Origin: Pseudobutyrivibrio sp. YE44
Lineage (GTDB): Bacteria; Bacillota; Clostridia; Lachnospirales; Lachnospiraceae
NCBI RefSeq assembly: GCF_900104335.1
Contig: NZ_FMXT01000010.1
Span: forward strand, 1 to 64,000
DNA: 64,000 bases
Direction of reading: 5' to 3'
Part shown: piece by piece, positions 17,033-26,073 of the stretch
How positions within the stretch are numbered: the stretch's first letter is position 1
Layout: every line of letters begins with the position of its first letter
The notes under the pieces: model-generated
Seen by the model: the letters and a program-made list of their open reading frames with translations, nothing else
What the model was told of the DNA's origin: nothing
Database searches by the model: none
Position numbers and translations under genes: made by a program

Positions 17033-17461
17033 TCATCTGAGCTGTTCAACTTCATAAGCAGAAATATCTTCAAGAGCATACACAACACTCTCATCTGTAA
17101 TGATAAATCTACTATTATCCATCTCAAAATATGTGAAGGTTACACCACTTACGTCAAAACGCTCAGCATAGGTTGTCCCTGTCATTGTTTTAGGAGTAAC
17201 TGTGTAGGTGCCATAGAATTTGGTATTACCATCACGAATAAATGCGATGTCTTTCTTTCCATTATTATAAAGTGCAAGAACCATTTCCTGTCCATCATCA
17301 CTCTTTCCATATACTCCAGTTACAAACTGTGATTCCTTCACAGAAAAAGATGAAACCTGAGCCGCGTATACTGTGCACGTCGTCCCCTTGAAAAAAATTC
17401 CCATACCAAAGATAATTACTGTAGCTAATAATGTTCCCCTAAACTTGGATAGTTTTTTCAT
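17033..17461 (-). CDS. Secreted protein of unknown function
   Basis: 142 residues from the ATG at 17459-17461, which has GGAGG nine bases upstream; the ATG three codons earlier touches the GGAGG and is less likely. A Sec signal peptide (basic start, hydrophobic LLATVIIFGMGIFF) ends near VYAAQVS. The mature part is about 105 residues, predicted mostly beta strands (EMVLALYNNGKKDIAFI, KFYGTYTVTP, FTYFEMDNSRFII). I do not recognise a family, and no partner gene is apparent. Confidence 0.65.
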   Translation of the reverse strand: MKKLSKFRGTLLATVIIFGMGIFFKGTTCTVYAAQVSSFSVKESQFVTGVYGKSDDGQEMVLALYNNGKKDIAFIRDGNTKFYGTYTVTPKTMTGTTYAERFDVSGVTFTYFEMDNSRFIITDESVVYALEDISAYEVEQLR

Positions 17462-17561
17462 TATTTCCATCCTCCTTTTCTTTATTTACGATAGGGTCAT
17501 ATTAGCACTGTAAATATCACATTCGTGTCACAGGAATTTTTTCTTGTTATTGTTCTGTGAT

Positions 17562-18344
17562 TTAGTCTTCTACTTCAAGCTTCCTAATCTTGTATCCAAA
17601 TATACAGTCATAAGTTTTTATACTTGCTGGTTCTCCATATTCAACATTTTTCCATACATTTCTAGATACTTGAAAGTTCTCCGCATCCCCATTATCGTGC
17701 CTTATTTCGACACTGTAGGTTATTGAACTAGATCTTCGACTATGATGTACACTCTTATCTCTCTCAATTACTTTAACAGTTTCGGTTGTTGGTCTACCAT
17801 CTGTAAAAACCATTCCTACTCCAACAGATGATATTCCCACACAGATTACTCCTATGATTAGGACAAGCCACACAGCATCAAAAAAATCATCTATATACCG
17901 ATTCTTAACCTTCACAACATATATTCTGAACAAAGAAGCTAGTATATATAAGCAGACCGTAGCAAAAATTACAAACAGCAAACGGTTTGTCCCACCTTCC
18001 ACATCCATGGCTAAACTAAATTTGAATAAAATGGAAAAATTAGCAATAACAGCCACAACTCCAGCTATACTAATTAAGCCATGATGATCACTGACACTAT
18101 TACTAAACTCCCAAAAGTTTTTAAAGGACATTACTCTAAAAGCGCACAACAATGGATACCAAATGACCATTGTTTGTAACACATCCCAATCACCAAAGAA
18201 ATAATCTATTATTGCAATTACGCCAACAATAATATGAAAAATAGTAATTGGGACTACCATTCCTTGATAATACTTAGGAGCTAGTCTATTTTTCTTTCTT
18301 TTTGGTTCCTCGCGCTTAGGTTCCTTTATCAGCTTGTTAGACAA
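17562..18344 (-). CDS. DUF3592-like membrane protein
   Basis: 260 residues. A basic cytoplasmic start (KEPKREEPKRKKNR) is followed by about five hydrophobic segments (residues 28-52, 57-75, 88-108, 120-140, 153-175). A C-terminal soluble domain (SSSITYSVEIRHDNGDAENF.. ASIKTYDCIFGYKIRKLEV) resembles DUF3592-type domains exposed outside membranes. The assignment rests on that C-terminal pattern only. The function is unknown and it appears to stand alone. Confidence 0.6.
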   Translation of the reverse strand: MSNKLIKEPKREEPKRKKNRLAPKYYQGMVVPITIFHIIVGVIAIIDYFFGDWDVLQTMVIWYPLLCAFRVMSFKNFWEFSNSVSDHHGLISIAGVVAVIANFSILFKFSLAMDVEGGTNRLLFVIFATVCLYILASLFRIYVVKVKNRYIDDFFDAVWLVLIIGVICVGISSVGVGMVFTDGRPTTETVKVIERDKSVHHSRRSSSITYSVEIRHDNGDAENFQVSRNVWKNVEYGEPASIKTYDCIFGYKIRKLEVED

Positions 18345-18508
18345 TGCACCAGTCTCCTTCTAAAATAGGCTCTTTTATATATCACAAATCTAATTATACG
18401 AAAATAGTATGAAAATATGGATATTTATTGAATCAAACTGTTTTTGTAATCCGCCATAACTTTTTAAACCCATCGAATTCGATAAGTTTAAGATTTAAAA
18501 TATCATTC

Positions 18509-18859
18509 TTATAATTCTTCCATTTGTGACAACTCTCTTAGCTTCTTGGCATAAGCCATCAGGCGTTTCTTCGCATCACTATTCAGTTCTCCATATTCAG
18601 CTATTAATTGCTTTCCTTGATAATCCAACTGATACTCAACTGAATCCTCAACACTATCAATGCCCGTTCCTGTCAGAAGTTGTTCAGGAGATACATTAAG
18701 CGCAGCACAAATATCCATAATCTTATCAGCTGACGGTGTAAAGCCTTTCCTCTTCCAATCGCTAATAGTACTAGGAGCAATACCTGTTGCAATAGAAAAA
18801 TCTTTCTGTGTCATTCCTTTTTGCTTTAATAAACAAAAAATTCGTTCTGTTATTGTCAT
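18509..18859 (-). CDS. XRE/Cro-CI type transcriptional regulator
   Basis: 116 residues. A helix-turn-helix (residues 8-62: LKQKGMTQKDFSIATGIAPSTISDWKRKG.. DKIMDICAALNVSPEQLLTG) is followed by a short helical tail with the pattern ELNSDAKKRLMAYAKKLRELS. It closely resembles the regulator at 41232-41615 in layout and tail, so the two are paralogues. There is no adjacent structural gene clearly under its control; autoregulation is typical of the family. Confidence 0.85.
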   Translation of the reverse strand: MTITERIFCLLKQKGMTQKDFSIATGIAPSTISDWKRKGFTPSADKIMDICAALNVSPEQLLTGTGIDSVEDSVEYQLDYQGKQLIAEYGELNSDAKKRLMAYAKKLRELSQMEEL

Positions 18860-18961
18860 ATTCGTTTTCCTTTAAAAATCATTTAATAACATATTGACTT
18901 TTTCATCTTTACATTTTAATATCATAGTAAAGAAACGAAGTTTTCAACCGTACAGCATATG

Positions 18962-19252
18962 CTAAAGCGGCGCGCTCGTTTCTTTTTTTATTTGAACCAA
19001 ATCATACAGATACAATTGCTCATTCTCTTCACAACGTACTAACATTCTTGCTCTGAATACGTTATATCGTTCCAGTTCTCCCTCTTGATTATAAACAGGA
19101 ATTCCAAATCTTACATCGTATCGATACCATCCATTTTTAGCTTTCTTCCCATGCTTATCACCATAATCTGGAGTTTCAGATTTATTGTTGGCAATTGCAA
19201 CTAATTCTTTAAGTGCAACAAAAGCATTTGCTTTTGCTTTTTCCATCTGCAT
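18962..19252 (-). CDS. Short protein resembling the end of a polyvalent/nuclease-associated domain
   Basis: 96 residues. The segment DVRFGIPVYNQEGELERYNVFRARMLVR..LYLYDLVQIKKETSAPL resembles the end of small domains found in large mobile-element and phage proteins of Lachnospiraceae, where IKKE(T)S-P-L is followed by further domains. Here the protein stops right after that motif. It may be a remnant of a larger mobile-element protein or a free-standing small domain. The likeness is from memory and not verified. Confidence 0.45.
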   Translation of the reverse strand: MQMEKAKANAFVALKELVAIANNKSETPDYGDKHGKKAKNGWYRYDVRFGIPVYNQEGELERYNVFRARMLVRCEENEQLYLYDLVQIKKETSAPL

Positions 19253-19642
19253 CCTTTACAATTGTCACATTTCTACTTGTATTCAAAAATCTATTTATCC
19301 TCCAAATCAATTCGTTTAATCGAACATCTCATACGGTTACCCGAATAATATATCATATTCCTAAAAATTTGTCAGCAATAAATGTCTAAGCAAAATCTCA
19401 AATCTCGAGTCAACAGCATAAATAAAAAAAACATTAGGTTAGTCTTTTAGTAAAAAATAGCATCAGATTAGTATTTACAATAAGTAATCTGATGCTACTA
19501 TTAATTAGTTTTATACAATCAACTATCCAAATATATCCATTTTAACTACATATGCTAATCAAGCTTTGTCAATTCTGCGATACTCTCAAGCGCATTTTTA
19601 TTGTCACAACTAATTATAGTTTCATTTGAAAGCGACGGCAAA
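19253..19642. other. AT-rich intergenic stretch without a gene
   Basis: The stretch contains a hairpin with 12-bp arms AGCATCAGATTA and TAATCTGATGCT (about 19459-19496). On the minus strand, 19561-19640 reads NETIISCDNKNALESIAEL followed by TKLD and a stop. This looks protein-like and recalls the last helix of HPr domains, but no full domain or start is present. I treat it as non-coding, possibly holding gene remnants. Confidence 0.4.
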
Positions 19643-19735
19643 GTGCTAATCAACAATATTGGCACTACCATCGGTAGCCATTCTGGTCCTGGCACAGTAT
19701 CAATCTTCTTTTGGGGAGCTCCTCGCACAAGCTAA
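19643..19735 (+). pseudogene. Remnant of a DegV family gene (C-terminal end)
   Basis: The plus-strand frame reads VLINNIGTTIGSHSGPGTVS, then IFFWGAPRTS and a stop. IG..IGSH.GPGT.. FF is the signature end of DegV proteins (fatty-acid-binding loop and last strand). Nothing upstream in frame matches the rest of DegV, so only about 30 codons remain. A terminator-like hairpin (GGGGAGCT/AGCTCCCC, 19713-19742) overlaps its end. It is distinct from the intact degV at 5643-6479, which lacks this signature. Confidence 0.5.
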
Positions 19736-19748
19736 GCTCCCCTTAGAT

Positions 19749-22319
19749 TTAGCCTGTTAATAAAAAGTGCTCTGTTTTTAAATCATTAAATATTTGTAGA
19801 TTTTCATCACTGACACTATAGACCTGTACAATATCTTTCAATTCATCACCACCCTCAAATTTCTCAGTGATGTTATCATAGCTTTTAAGATATTCTGGAT
19901 TAAAAATCGTACCTTCTTTTCCAGAAAATACTGCTGTGTACAAAATGTCCTGTTCCACCAAATCTTGAAACATATGACTTCCATATGATAACTCTGGATT
20001 GTATCCAGCTTTTCTTTCTTCCATCTCGCATATAGCTTCAAAACCGCTTATATCAGCAAAAGTAGTTGGTACACCAAGCTCCGGTGATGATGTGCCTATT
20101 CTGCCTGGGCACATAAGAAAAGCTCGCTTATCATTCTCAGAAATAAAGCCATTTATTCTACTAATAAGATTAGCTACTTTAACTTTTTCATAATGAGGCA
20201 TATTGTAATATTCGATTGGATTAACATAGACTACTATATCTAATTTTGTCGATCTAGAAAGTCCCATGGAGCATCCGTAACTCTCAAGAATTATCCGGTC
20301 TTTTCCAATATCACTTGGAATTTGCACTACTCCTAAATCTTTATGAACCTGAAGTGGTCTGCACTGAAGAAGATTAATCATATACTCGTCATTTTCAGAG
20401 AGATTGATAGCAAATTCTATATCCACCGGATGTTGATATTCAGCTTGGATGCAGGCCATTATATTCTTAAGAGCCCCCATTATCTCCGGCCGTTTGACCA
20501 GTCCTCTGCATGATACAAACATAACTTCATCGTTTCTTCCAACTTCACGCAGATGAGTTTCTGCTTCATAATCATAATCCAACAGCATAGTCTTGTGATA
20601 GAAAGTGATATTAGGAAGTAATTCCTTTACTTCAAGCTGTTTTAAGCTCTTGCTCTTCGTATCTACCACCTCTATTTTTCTTTGAGAAAACTTATGCATA
20701 TCTGCCGAATTCGTATATACAGTTTTCTCAGGCGCTCCCAAACTAACAAGTCTAGGATATGAACCTTCTGTTCTATCTACAGCTGATGTACCAAGTCCCA
20801 TTACCAGTCGAAGCATTCCCTTGCTTTGGTCAATTTCTTTTATAAATTTGTATGGACTATATGAGTAGCCAACACCAGCTGCACAAGGCATAAAGCTATC
20901 TCCATAATATGAACCCGAAACTCTTTGAATTAATAGCGCCATTTGCTCATCGCGTTTTTCTAGCCCTCGTCTCTTTCTATACTCCAATGCCGAAAGACTC
21001 ATTGTACTGGCATATACTGTTCGAACTGCATTTTCAAACTCTAGTAATCGCTCTTCAGCTGTACCACGATTAGCACAAAATACTGATTCATACTTCCCTG
21101 CAAATGCATTTCCAAAACCGTCTTCTAGAATGCTACTTGAGCGAATAATATATGGATCCTGTCCATAATATTCTATTATGTCCCTAAACTGCTCTTCGAT
21201 TGCATTATCAAAAGAACCGCTAAGAAGTTCCTTGGAAAATTGTTCTGCCAATGTAAAGAATCCTTCTTCGGTTCTTTGTTTGACCCTTAAATCCCAGAAA
21301 TCATTATCAACGATATATGTGTAGTAAACATCAGAACCTACATAAAATGAATCATGAGGCTCAATATTTTCATATATTTCAGGCAGCTTATTTCTTACTA
21401 TTGCTCGCGAAAGCAGCATTCCACAGGATTTTCCACCTATCATGCCTGTGCCAATCATATGCTCTCGAACTTCAAAATAATCTTCAAGCGTAAAATTTTC
21501 TTTTACCATAAGACGCATTTTTTCATCACGAGTCATCATGATATTGCACATTTTGTCCCCGTACTCTTTAACATCCTGACCGCTTTCATATAAAGCTTTT
21601 GTTTTATTAAAAAATCTATCCCAATAGTCTGAATGTTGGTCTTTTTGAGAGCGCTGCAGTTTTCCAAGAATTTGATAAAAACGACTGGATTGAACGCCAT
21701 CAATTATTGGGTAAAAATCACCGATATCTTTGTCATAAATATGCGGCATAAGCATTTTTTCATCATGTCTATTCCATACTTTTTCAGGACGAACATACAT
21801 ATTTTTGTCATCTGAATAAACATCAATAAATACCTGCGCCGTGTTCTTTATTTTATTAATTGCATAAGTGGAATGCATTCCTCTAAGCACTGGGAAATAT
21901 GCTACAGTATCCAATGTAAATAGAAACGGACAAGTCACTCTAAAGAAATTTCCCATCATCAAATCTGTAGCCCAAGCTGCTTGAAGTTCTGATAAACAAT
22001 CAAACACATAAAATGCATCCAATCCCTCATCAGCAATAACATTATGGATATCAACTGTGAAGGTCTCAAATCTGTGGGACAAAGGAATATCTATACGCTT
22101 TATTTCTGGGCAGTCTTCAACTAATGGCGCATGACTTGCAAATCTGAAATAGATTATATTTCTTTTATCAATCTTAGCCTGCTCTATGTATGGATTTAGA
22201 AAAACTTTGAATTCCTCTAGAGTTGTCACTCGAAATACTACATTATCCCCAAGCCTAATGTTATCAAGTGCTTCATCCATCTTTGGAATCCCTGATTTAA
22301 TTCTTTCAAATGCTGCCAT
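19749..22319 (-). CDS. PEP/pyruvate-binding domain protein with N-terminal RecA/KaiC-like domain
   Basis: 856 residues. The first 230 start with AAFERIKSGIPKMDEALDNIRLGDNVVF and look like a KaiC/RecA-like fold lacking an obvious Walker A. The middle (about 275-660) is the ATP-grasp PEP/pyruvate-binding domain of PPDK/PEP synthase (GTGMIGGKSCGMLLSRAIVR, IIRSSSILEDGFGNAFAGKYES, EFAINLSENDEYMINLLQCRPL). The swivelling phosphohistidine and C-terminal TIM-barrel domains of true PPDK are absent, so it cannot interconvert PEP and pyruvate by itself. It may phosphorylate another protein or small molecule. It follows the ADH terminator and has its own promoter region. Confidence 0.75.
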   Translation of the reverse strand: MAAFERIKSGIPKMDEALDNIRLGDNVVFRVTTLEEFKVFLNPYIEQAKIDKRNIIYFRFASHAPLVEDCPEIKRIDIPLSHRFETFTVDIHNVIADEGLDAFYVFDCLSELQAAWATDLMMGNFFRVTCPFLFTLDTVAYFPVLRGMHSTYAINKIKNTAQVFIDVYSDDKNMYVRPEKVWNRHDEKMLMPHIYDKDIGDFYPIIDGVQSSRFYQILGKLQRSQKDQHSDYWDRFFNKTKALYESGQDVKEYGDKMCNIMMTRDEKMRLMVKENFTLEDYFEVREHMIGTGMIGGKSCGMLLSRAIVRNKLPEIYENIEPHDSFYVGSDVYYTYIVDNDFWDLRVKQRTEEGFFTLAEQFSKELLSGSFDNAIEEQFRDIIEYYGQDPYIIRSSSILEDGFGNAFAGKYESVFCANRGTAEERLLEFENAVRTVYASTMSLSALEYRKRRGLEKRDEQMALLIQRVSGSYYGDSFMPCAAGVGYSYSPYKFIKEIDQSKGMLRLVMGLGTSAVDRTEGSYPRLVSLGAPEKTVYTNSADMHKFSQRKIEVVDTKSKSLKQLEVKELLPNITFYHKTMLLDYDYEAETHLREVGRNDEVMFVSCRGLVKRPEIMGALKNIMACIQAEYQHPVDIEFAINLSENDEYMINLLQCRPLQVHKDLGVVQIPSDIGKDRIILESYGCSMGLSRSTKLDIVVYVNPIEYYNMPHYEKVKVANLISRINGFISENDKRAFLMCPGRIGTSSPELGVPTTFADISGFEAICEMEERKAGYNPELSYGSHMFQDLVEQDILYTAVFSGKEGTIFNPEYLKSYDNITEKFEGGDELKDIVQVYSVSDENLQIFNDLKTEHFLLTG

Positions 22320-22360
22320 AACAAATCTCCTTTTCTTTAGAAGAACGTGTATATAGACAA

Positions 22361-22402
22361 AAAAGCAGACATTGAGTCCCTGATGAGACTACATTGTCTG
22401 CT
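22361..22402 (-). terminator. Terminator of the prdF-aminotransferase-ADH operon
   Basis: Arms around GCAGACATTGAGTC (22365-22378) and GACTACATTGTCTGC (22387-22401) pair with one bulge. On the minus strand the stem is followed by TTTTTTGTC. It lies 73 bases past the alcohol dehydrogenase stop. Confidence 0.85.
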
Positions 22403-22473
22403 TCAATATCATTTTATCACGATATAGCAGGTGATTACAATAAAACAGAGGTGAGATATTTATATACGATATG

Positions 22474-23622
22474 TCACATTGCGTCTTTATATAATTCTAC
22501 AATATCTTCATATTCAGTTTTCCTTGGATTTGCCATGATATTGCCGCTTTTCATAGCATCCTCAGCCATAGCCTTTATATATTCTTCCTTTACACCTACA
22601 GAAGCTAAGTTAGCTGGGATTCCAAGCTCAGCATTTAACTTTCTAAAAGCGTCTGCAAGCATTTCTGGCTTAAAACGCTCTTTAGTAACTGGTTCTACCG
22701 ATATGTAATTATATATTTTTAAATACTTTCCTTCATCAGATGTTGAATTATATTTTGCAATTGTTGGAAGAAGTATTCCATTAGCCACACCATGCGGAAC
22801 ATCAAAATAAGCGCTGACAGGATGGCTCATAGCATGTACGTTTCCTAACCTTGCCCACGAAAAAGCTATTCCTGCAAATAAGGAACCCAGCAGCATATCT
22901 TCTGCTGCCGCCTCATTCTCTCTATTAGCCACAAATTGTCTTATACTTCTCCCAATTAACTCCATCGCTTTTTCCGACATAGCTTCAGTAAATGGTGATG
23001 CATCTCTTGAAATATATGATTCTTCCGCGTGAATAAAAGCGTCGATTCCACATGCTGCAGCAACTGATGCTGGTGATGTCATTATTAGTTCTGGATCTAG
23101 AATTGCATAATCTGGAATCAACTCATAACTAAAAACTGTAAGCTTATAATCCCTTATGTGATCCGTTATTACAGAAAAAGCAGTAACTTCAGATCCCGTA
23201 CCTGCAGTGGTAGGGATTGCAATCATTGGCACTACTTTACCCGGGACCCTATGCGCTCCTTCGTAATCTGTGATAGAGCCTCCATACTTTGCAACGACAG
23301 CCACAGCCTTGGCCACATCTAAAGGAGAGCCTCCGCCAAGTGCAACAATGTAATCAGCCCCAGATTCTATAAAAGCTCTGGTTGCTTTATCTACTGTTGT
23401 AACAGAGGGATTTGCTTCGATATCAGTGAAAAAGTCTACCTCTATTGAGACTTCATAAAGAATACGAGCTACCTTTGATACAACTCCCATCTTTTCCAAA
23501 TTGGGACCAGAAATAATAAATGCATGCTTACCATTTAGATTAATTGAAATCTGTCCAACCTTTTCCAATGAGCCTTTTCCAACTATAACTTTTTGCGGAA
23601 TTGAAAATGTAAAATCATTCAT
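22474..23622 (-). CDS. Iron-containing alcohol dehydrogenase
   Basis: 382 residues from the ATG at 23620-23622 with AATAGGAGG upstream; the frame extends 10 codons further without a site and overlaps the upstream gene. Family III features are the NAD-binding GGGSPLDVAKAVAVVAKYGG, IPTTAGTGSEVT, and metal-binding region HAMSHPVSAYFDVPHGVANGILLP. Such enzymes reduce aldehydes to alcohols with NAD(P)H. Its position after a class III aminotransferase and proline racemase suggests glutarate semialdehyde reduction to 5-hydroxyvalerate, as in 5-aminovalerate fermenters. That is an inference from context; other short-chain aldehydes are possible. Confidence 0.9.
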   Translation of the reverse strand: MNDFTFSIPQKVIVGKGSLEKVGQISINLNGKHAFIISGPNLEKMGVVSKVARILYEVSIEVDFFTDIEANPSVTTVDKATRAFIESGADYIVALGGGSPLDVAKAVAVVAKYGGSITDYEGAHRVPGKVVPMIAIPTTAGTGSEVTAFSVITDHIRDYKLTVFSYELIPDYAILDPELIMTSPASVAAACGIDAFIHAEESYISRDASPFTEAMSEKAMELIGRSIRQFVANRENEAAAEDMLLGSLFAGIAFSWARLGNVHAMSHPVSAYFDVPHGVANGILLPTIAKYNSTSDEGKYLKIYNYISVEPVTKERFKPEMLADAFRKLNAELGIPANLASVGVKEEYIKAMAEDAMKSGNIMANPRKTEYEDIVELYKDAM

Positions 23623-23635
23623 AAAGCGCCTCCTA

Positions 23636-24853
23636 TTATAGTAAAGCTTCAACAGATTCCTTTATAATAGCAACCGCTTTATCACAATCTTCCTCAGTAA
23701 CAATAAGTGGTGGAATCATACGAATCATATGAGCCCCAATAGCTGTAATCAAAAGATGTCTATGCAAACATTCATGTTTAACTTCCACTCCAGAAATACT
23801 ATCATCAAACTCAACACCCACTAATAAGCCCATACCTCTAACTTCCTTCACATGTGGTAATTCTGCTGCAAGTTTCTTCATGAAGTAGTCACCAATTTTT
23901 TTAGCATTTCCAGCCAAATCTCTATCTAGAAGCTCATTTACTTCAGCTAAGGCTGCTGCGCAGGAAACTGGATGTCCGCCAAATGTAGTTCCATGTGATC
24001 CCATTGAAAAAGCTTTTGCTACTTCTTCTGTTGCGCAGATTGCACCGATAGGCATTCCACCTCCAAGAGCTTTTGCCATAGAAACAATATCCGGTTTGAT
24101 GCCGTAATTCATAAAGCACATTGGAGCACCTGTTCTGCACCATCCTGTCTGAACCTCATCAATGAGAAGAAGCATTCCATTTTCATCACAGAATTCTCTC
24201 AAGCCGCAAAGAAATTCCTTAGTAGCTGGATGTACACCTCCTTCGCCCTGAACTGGCTCAACCATAATAGCAATGGTATTTTCTGTGCATGCATCCTTAA
24301 ATGCTTGTAAATCATTATATGGTGCATATGAAAATCCATAAGTCATAGGACCAAAACCAATCTGACATCCATTACCAGGCTGTCCTGTTGCAGACATAGC
24401 TCCAAAAGTACGTCCATGAAATCCCATTTTTGCAGTAACGATATGGTATTTGTTAGGACCATACTTTTCGATACCATATTTCCTGGCCATCTTTATCATA
24501 GCTTCATTAGCTTCTGTTCCTGAATTCTGATAGAAAATCTTATCCATTCCAATTGTAGTACAAACCTTCTCGGCGAGAAGTGCCTGTGGAATTGTATATG
24601 GGTAATTGAAGGTATGCATAATATCTGAAACCTGATCCTTTACTGCCTCTACAACCTTCTCGTTACAATTACCAGCTGAATTTACTGCGATACCTGCGTA
24701 AAAATCTAAATATGCTTCACCCTTTTCATCATAGATGTACTGCTCCTTAGCTGTCTCTGCAATGAAATCAAAACGCTCATAGGTTTCAATCATATATTTA
24801 CTTACTTTGTCTTTAATGTCCTGTGCTGTTAATCCTGTGTCATTGAGTTTCAT
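23636..24853 (-). CDS. Class III PLP-dependent aminotransferase (ArgD/GabT/RocD-like)
   Basis: 405 residues with class III fold motifs: QNSGTEANEAMIKMARKYG, GFHGRTFGAMSATG, EPVQGEGGVHPA, LLIDEVQTGWCRTG (PLP-ring Asp) and the PLP-lysine segment SMAKALGGGMPIGA. These transfer the terminal amino group of ornithine, acetylornithine, 4-aminobutyrate or 5-aminovalerate to 2-oxoglutarate. In this proline-reduction locus, 5-aminovalerate is the attractive substrate because it is the product of D-proline reductase. Ornithine, which would supply proline, is an alternative. It lies 21 bases downstream of proline racemase and ends 14 bases before the dehydrogenase start. Confidence 0.9.
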   Translation of the reverse strand: MKLNDTGLTAQDIKDKVSKYMIETYERFDFIAETAKEQYIYDEKGEAYLDFYAGIAVNSAGNCNEKVVEAVKDQVSDIMHTFNYPYTIPQALLAEKVCTTIGMDKIFYQNSGTEANEAMIKMARKYGIEKYGPNKYHIVTAKMGFHGRTFGAMSATGQPGNGCQIGFGPMTYGFSYAPYNDLQAFKDACTENTIAIMVEPVQGEGGVHPATKEFLCGLREFCDENGMLLLIDEVQTGWCRTGAPMCFMNYGIKPDIVSMAKALGGGMPIGAICATEEVAKAFSMGSHGTTFGGHPVSCAAALAEVNELLDRDLAGNAKKIGDYFMKKLAAELPHVKEVRGMGLLVGVEFDDSISGVEVKHECLHRHLLITAIGAHMIRMIPPLIVTEEDCDKAVAIIKESVEALL

Positions 24854-24873
24854 AATTTTGTCCTCCTATTTAG

Positions 24874-25914
24874 TTAATTTGTTTGATGTTCCCCCAAAAG
24901 GAATCCATATTTCAATGGATCATTTTCATCAATAATCCATTCATTAAGCCCTGTTATCCAAGCACTACCATTAATTCTTGGTATAATCCCTTTCATGCCT
25001 GCCACATCCACTTCTTCAACTGCAGTTCCAGTAAATAAAGAGCCGGTGATACTTTCGTATACAAATTTTTCATTGAGCTTTAATTCCCCCTTTGAATATA
25101 ATGCAGCTAGCTTTGCAGATGTCCCTGTGCCGCAAGGACTTCTATCTGCTTGAGCGTCTCCAAAAATCACACAATTTTTCATATCTGCTTGTTTTGTGTT
25201 TGTGTGAGAATAAAATTCCACCAAATCCACTGTAGTAATATCCAAATATGGATGTTTTATTTCAACCTGTTTGTTAATCTTTGAAATAAGTTCCATGCCA
25301 AGCTTTGTAATTTCTTCCATATTTTCTATTTCCAAATCAAGCCCAATTTTTTCGGCATTAACCAATGCAAAAAAAGAACCTCCAAAGGATATATCAAAAA
25401 TGATTTCTCCATACCTATCGATATTGATTGATAAGTTTTCTTTATACAAAAAAGCAGGTACATTCAATAAACTAACATCTAGCGCCTCTCCTTTTTCCAC
25501 ATGAACCTTGGTTCTTATAAGTCCACTAGGTGCATCTAAAACCACATATGTATAAGGTTCTGTCACCTCCACCAGTCCAGTTTCAACCAACATGGATGCC
25601 GTTCCGATAGTTCCGTGTCCACACATATTTAAGCAGGACCCGCTATCCATGAAAATTACTCCAAAGTCTGCCTCTTCATGAACCGGCTCTGTTAGCGTTG
25701 CTCCAAACATATCTCTATGGCCTCTCGGCTCTAGCATTAATGCTGTCCTAAGGAAATCATAGTTTTTCATAAGATATTTTTTCTTTTCCATCATTGTTGT
25801 ACCTTCCAACTTAGGAAAACCTTCATAACAGATCCGTGTATATTCTCCTTCTGTATGTGAATCTATAGTTTTTAAATGATATGCATATTCTTTACATTTA
25901 GGTGTTAGCTCCAT
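24874..25914 (-). CDS. prdF: Proline racemase
   Basis: 346 residues from the ATG at 25912-25914, preceded by AAGGAGGAGG; the earlier ATG would place that ribosome binding site inside the coding region. The two catalytic cysteines are present: Cys98 in NMCGHGTIG and Cys261 in RSPCGTGTSA. The enzyme interconverts L- and D-proline without a cofactor and supplies D-proline to the reductase encoded at 30-33 kb. 4-Hydroxyproline 2-epimerases share both cysteines, so context decides the call. It is the first gene of the operon with the aminotransferase and dehydrogenase, and is divergent from a LysR regulator. Confidence 0.9.
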   Translation of the reverse strand: MELTPKCKEYAYHLKTIDSHTEGEYTRICYEGFPKLEGTTMMEKKKYLMKNYDFLRTALMLEPRGHRDMFGATLTEPVHEEADFGVIFMDSGSCLNMCGHGTIGTASMLVETGLVEVTEPYTYVVLDAPSGLIRTKVHVEKGEALDVSLLNVPAFLYKENLSINIDRYGEIIFDISFGGSFFALVNAEKIGLDLEIENMEEITKLGMELISKINKQVEIKHPYLDITTVDLVEFYSHTNTKQADMKNCVIFGDAQADRSPCGTGTSAKLAALYSKGELKLNEKFVYESITGSLFTGTAVEEVDVAGMKGIIPRINGSAWITGLNEWIIDENDPLKYGFLLGEHQTN

Positions 25915-26037
25915 ATCTGCCTCCTCCTTTTTGTCCAATAATGCTATTAATACGTTTTTTTGTAAACTGACTATTTTGAATACACATCATTCGAAAATGT
26001 AATGACTGAATAGTAAAGTTATTCTAGACAGTTATGG

Positions 26038-26057
26038 TGACATTACGTATAATGTCA
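26038..26057. promoter_or_regulatory. Candidate LysR operator between prdF and lysR
   Basis: Perfect 8-bp arms TGACATTA and TAATGTCA are separated by CGTA. The inner part fits the T-N11-A pattern of LysR boxes. It lies midway in the divergent intergenic region, about 125 bases upstream of prdF and 85-100 upstream of the regulator. Confidence 0.6.
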
Positions 26058-26073
26058 ACTAATAACTCAAGCC

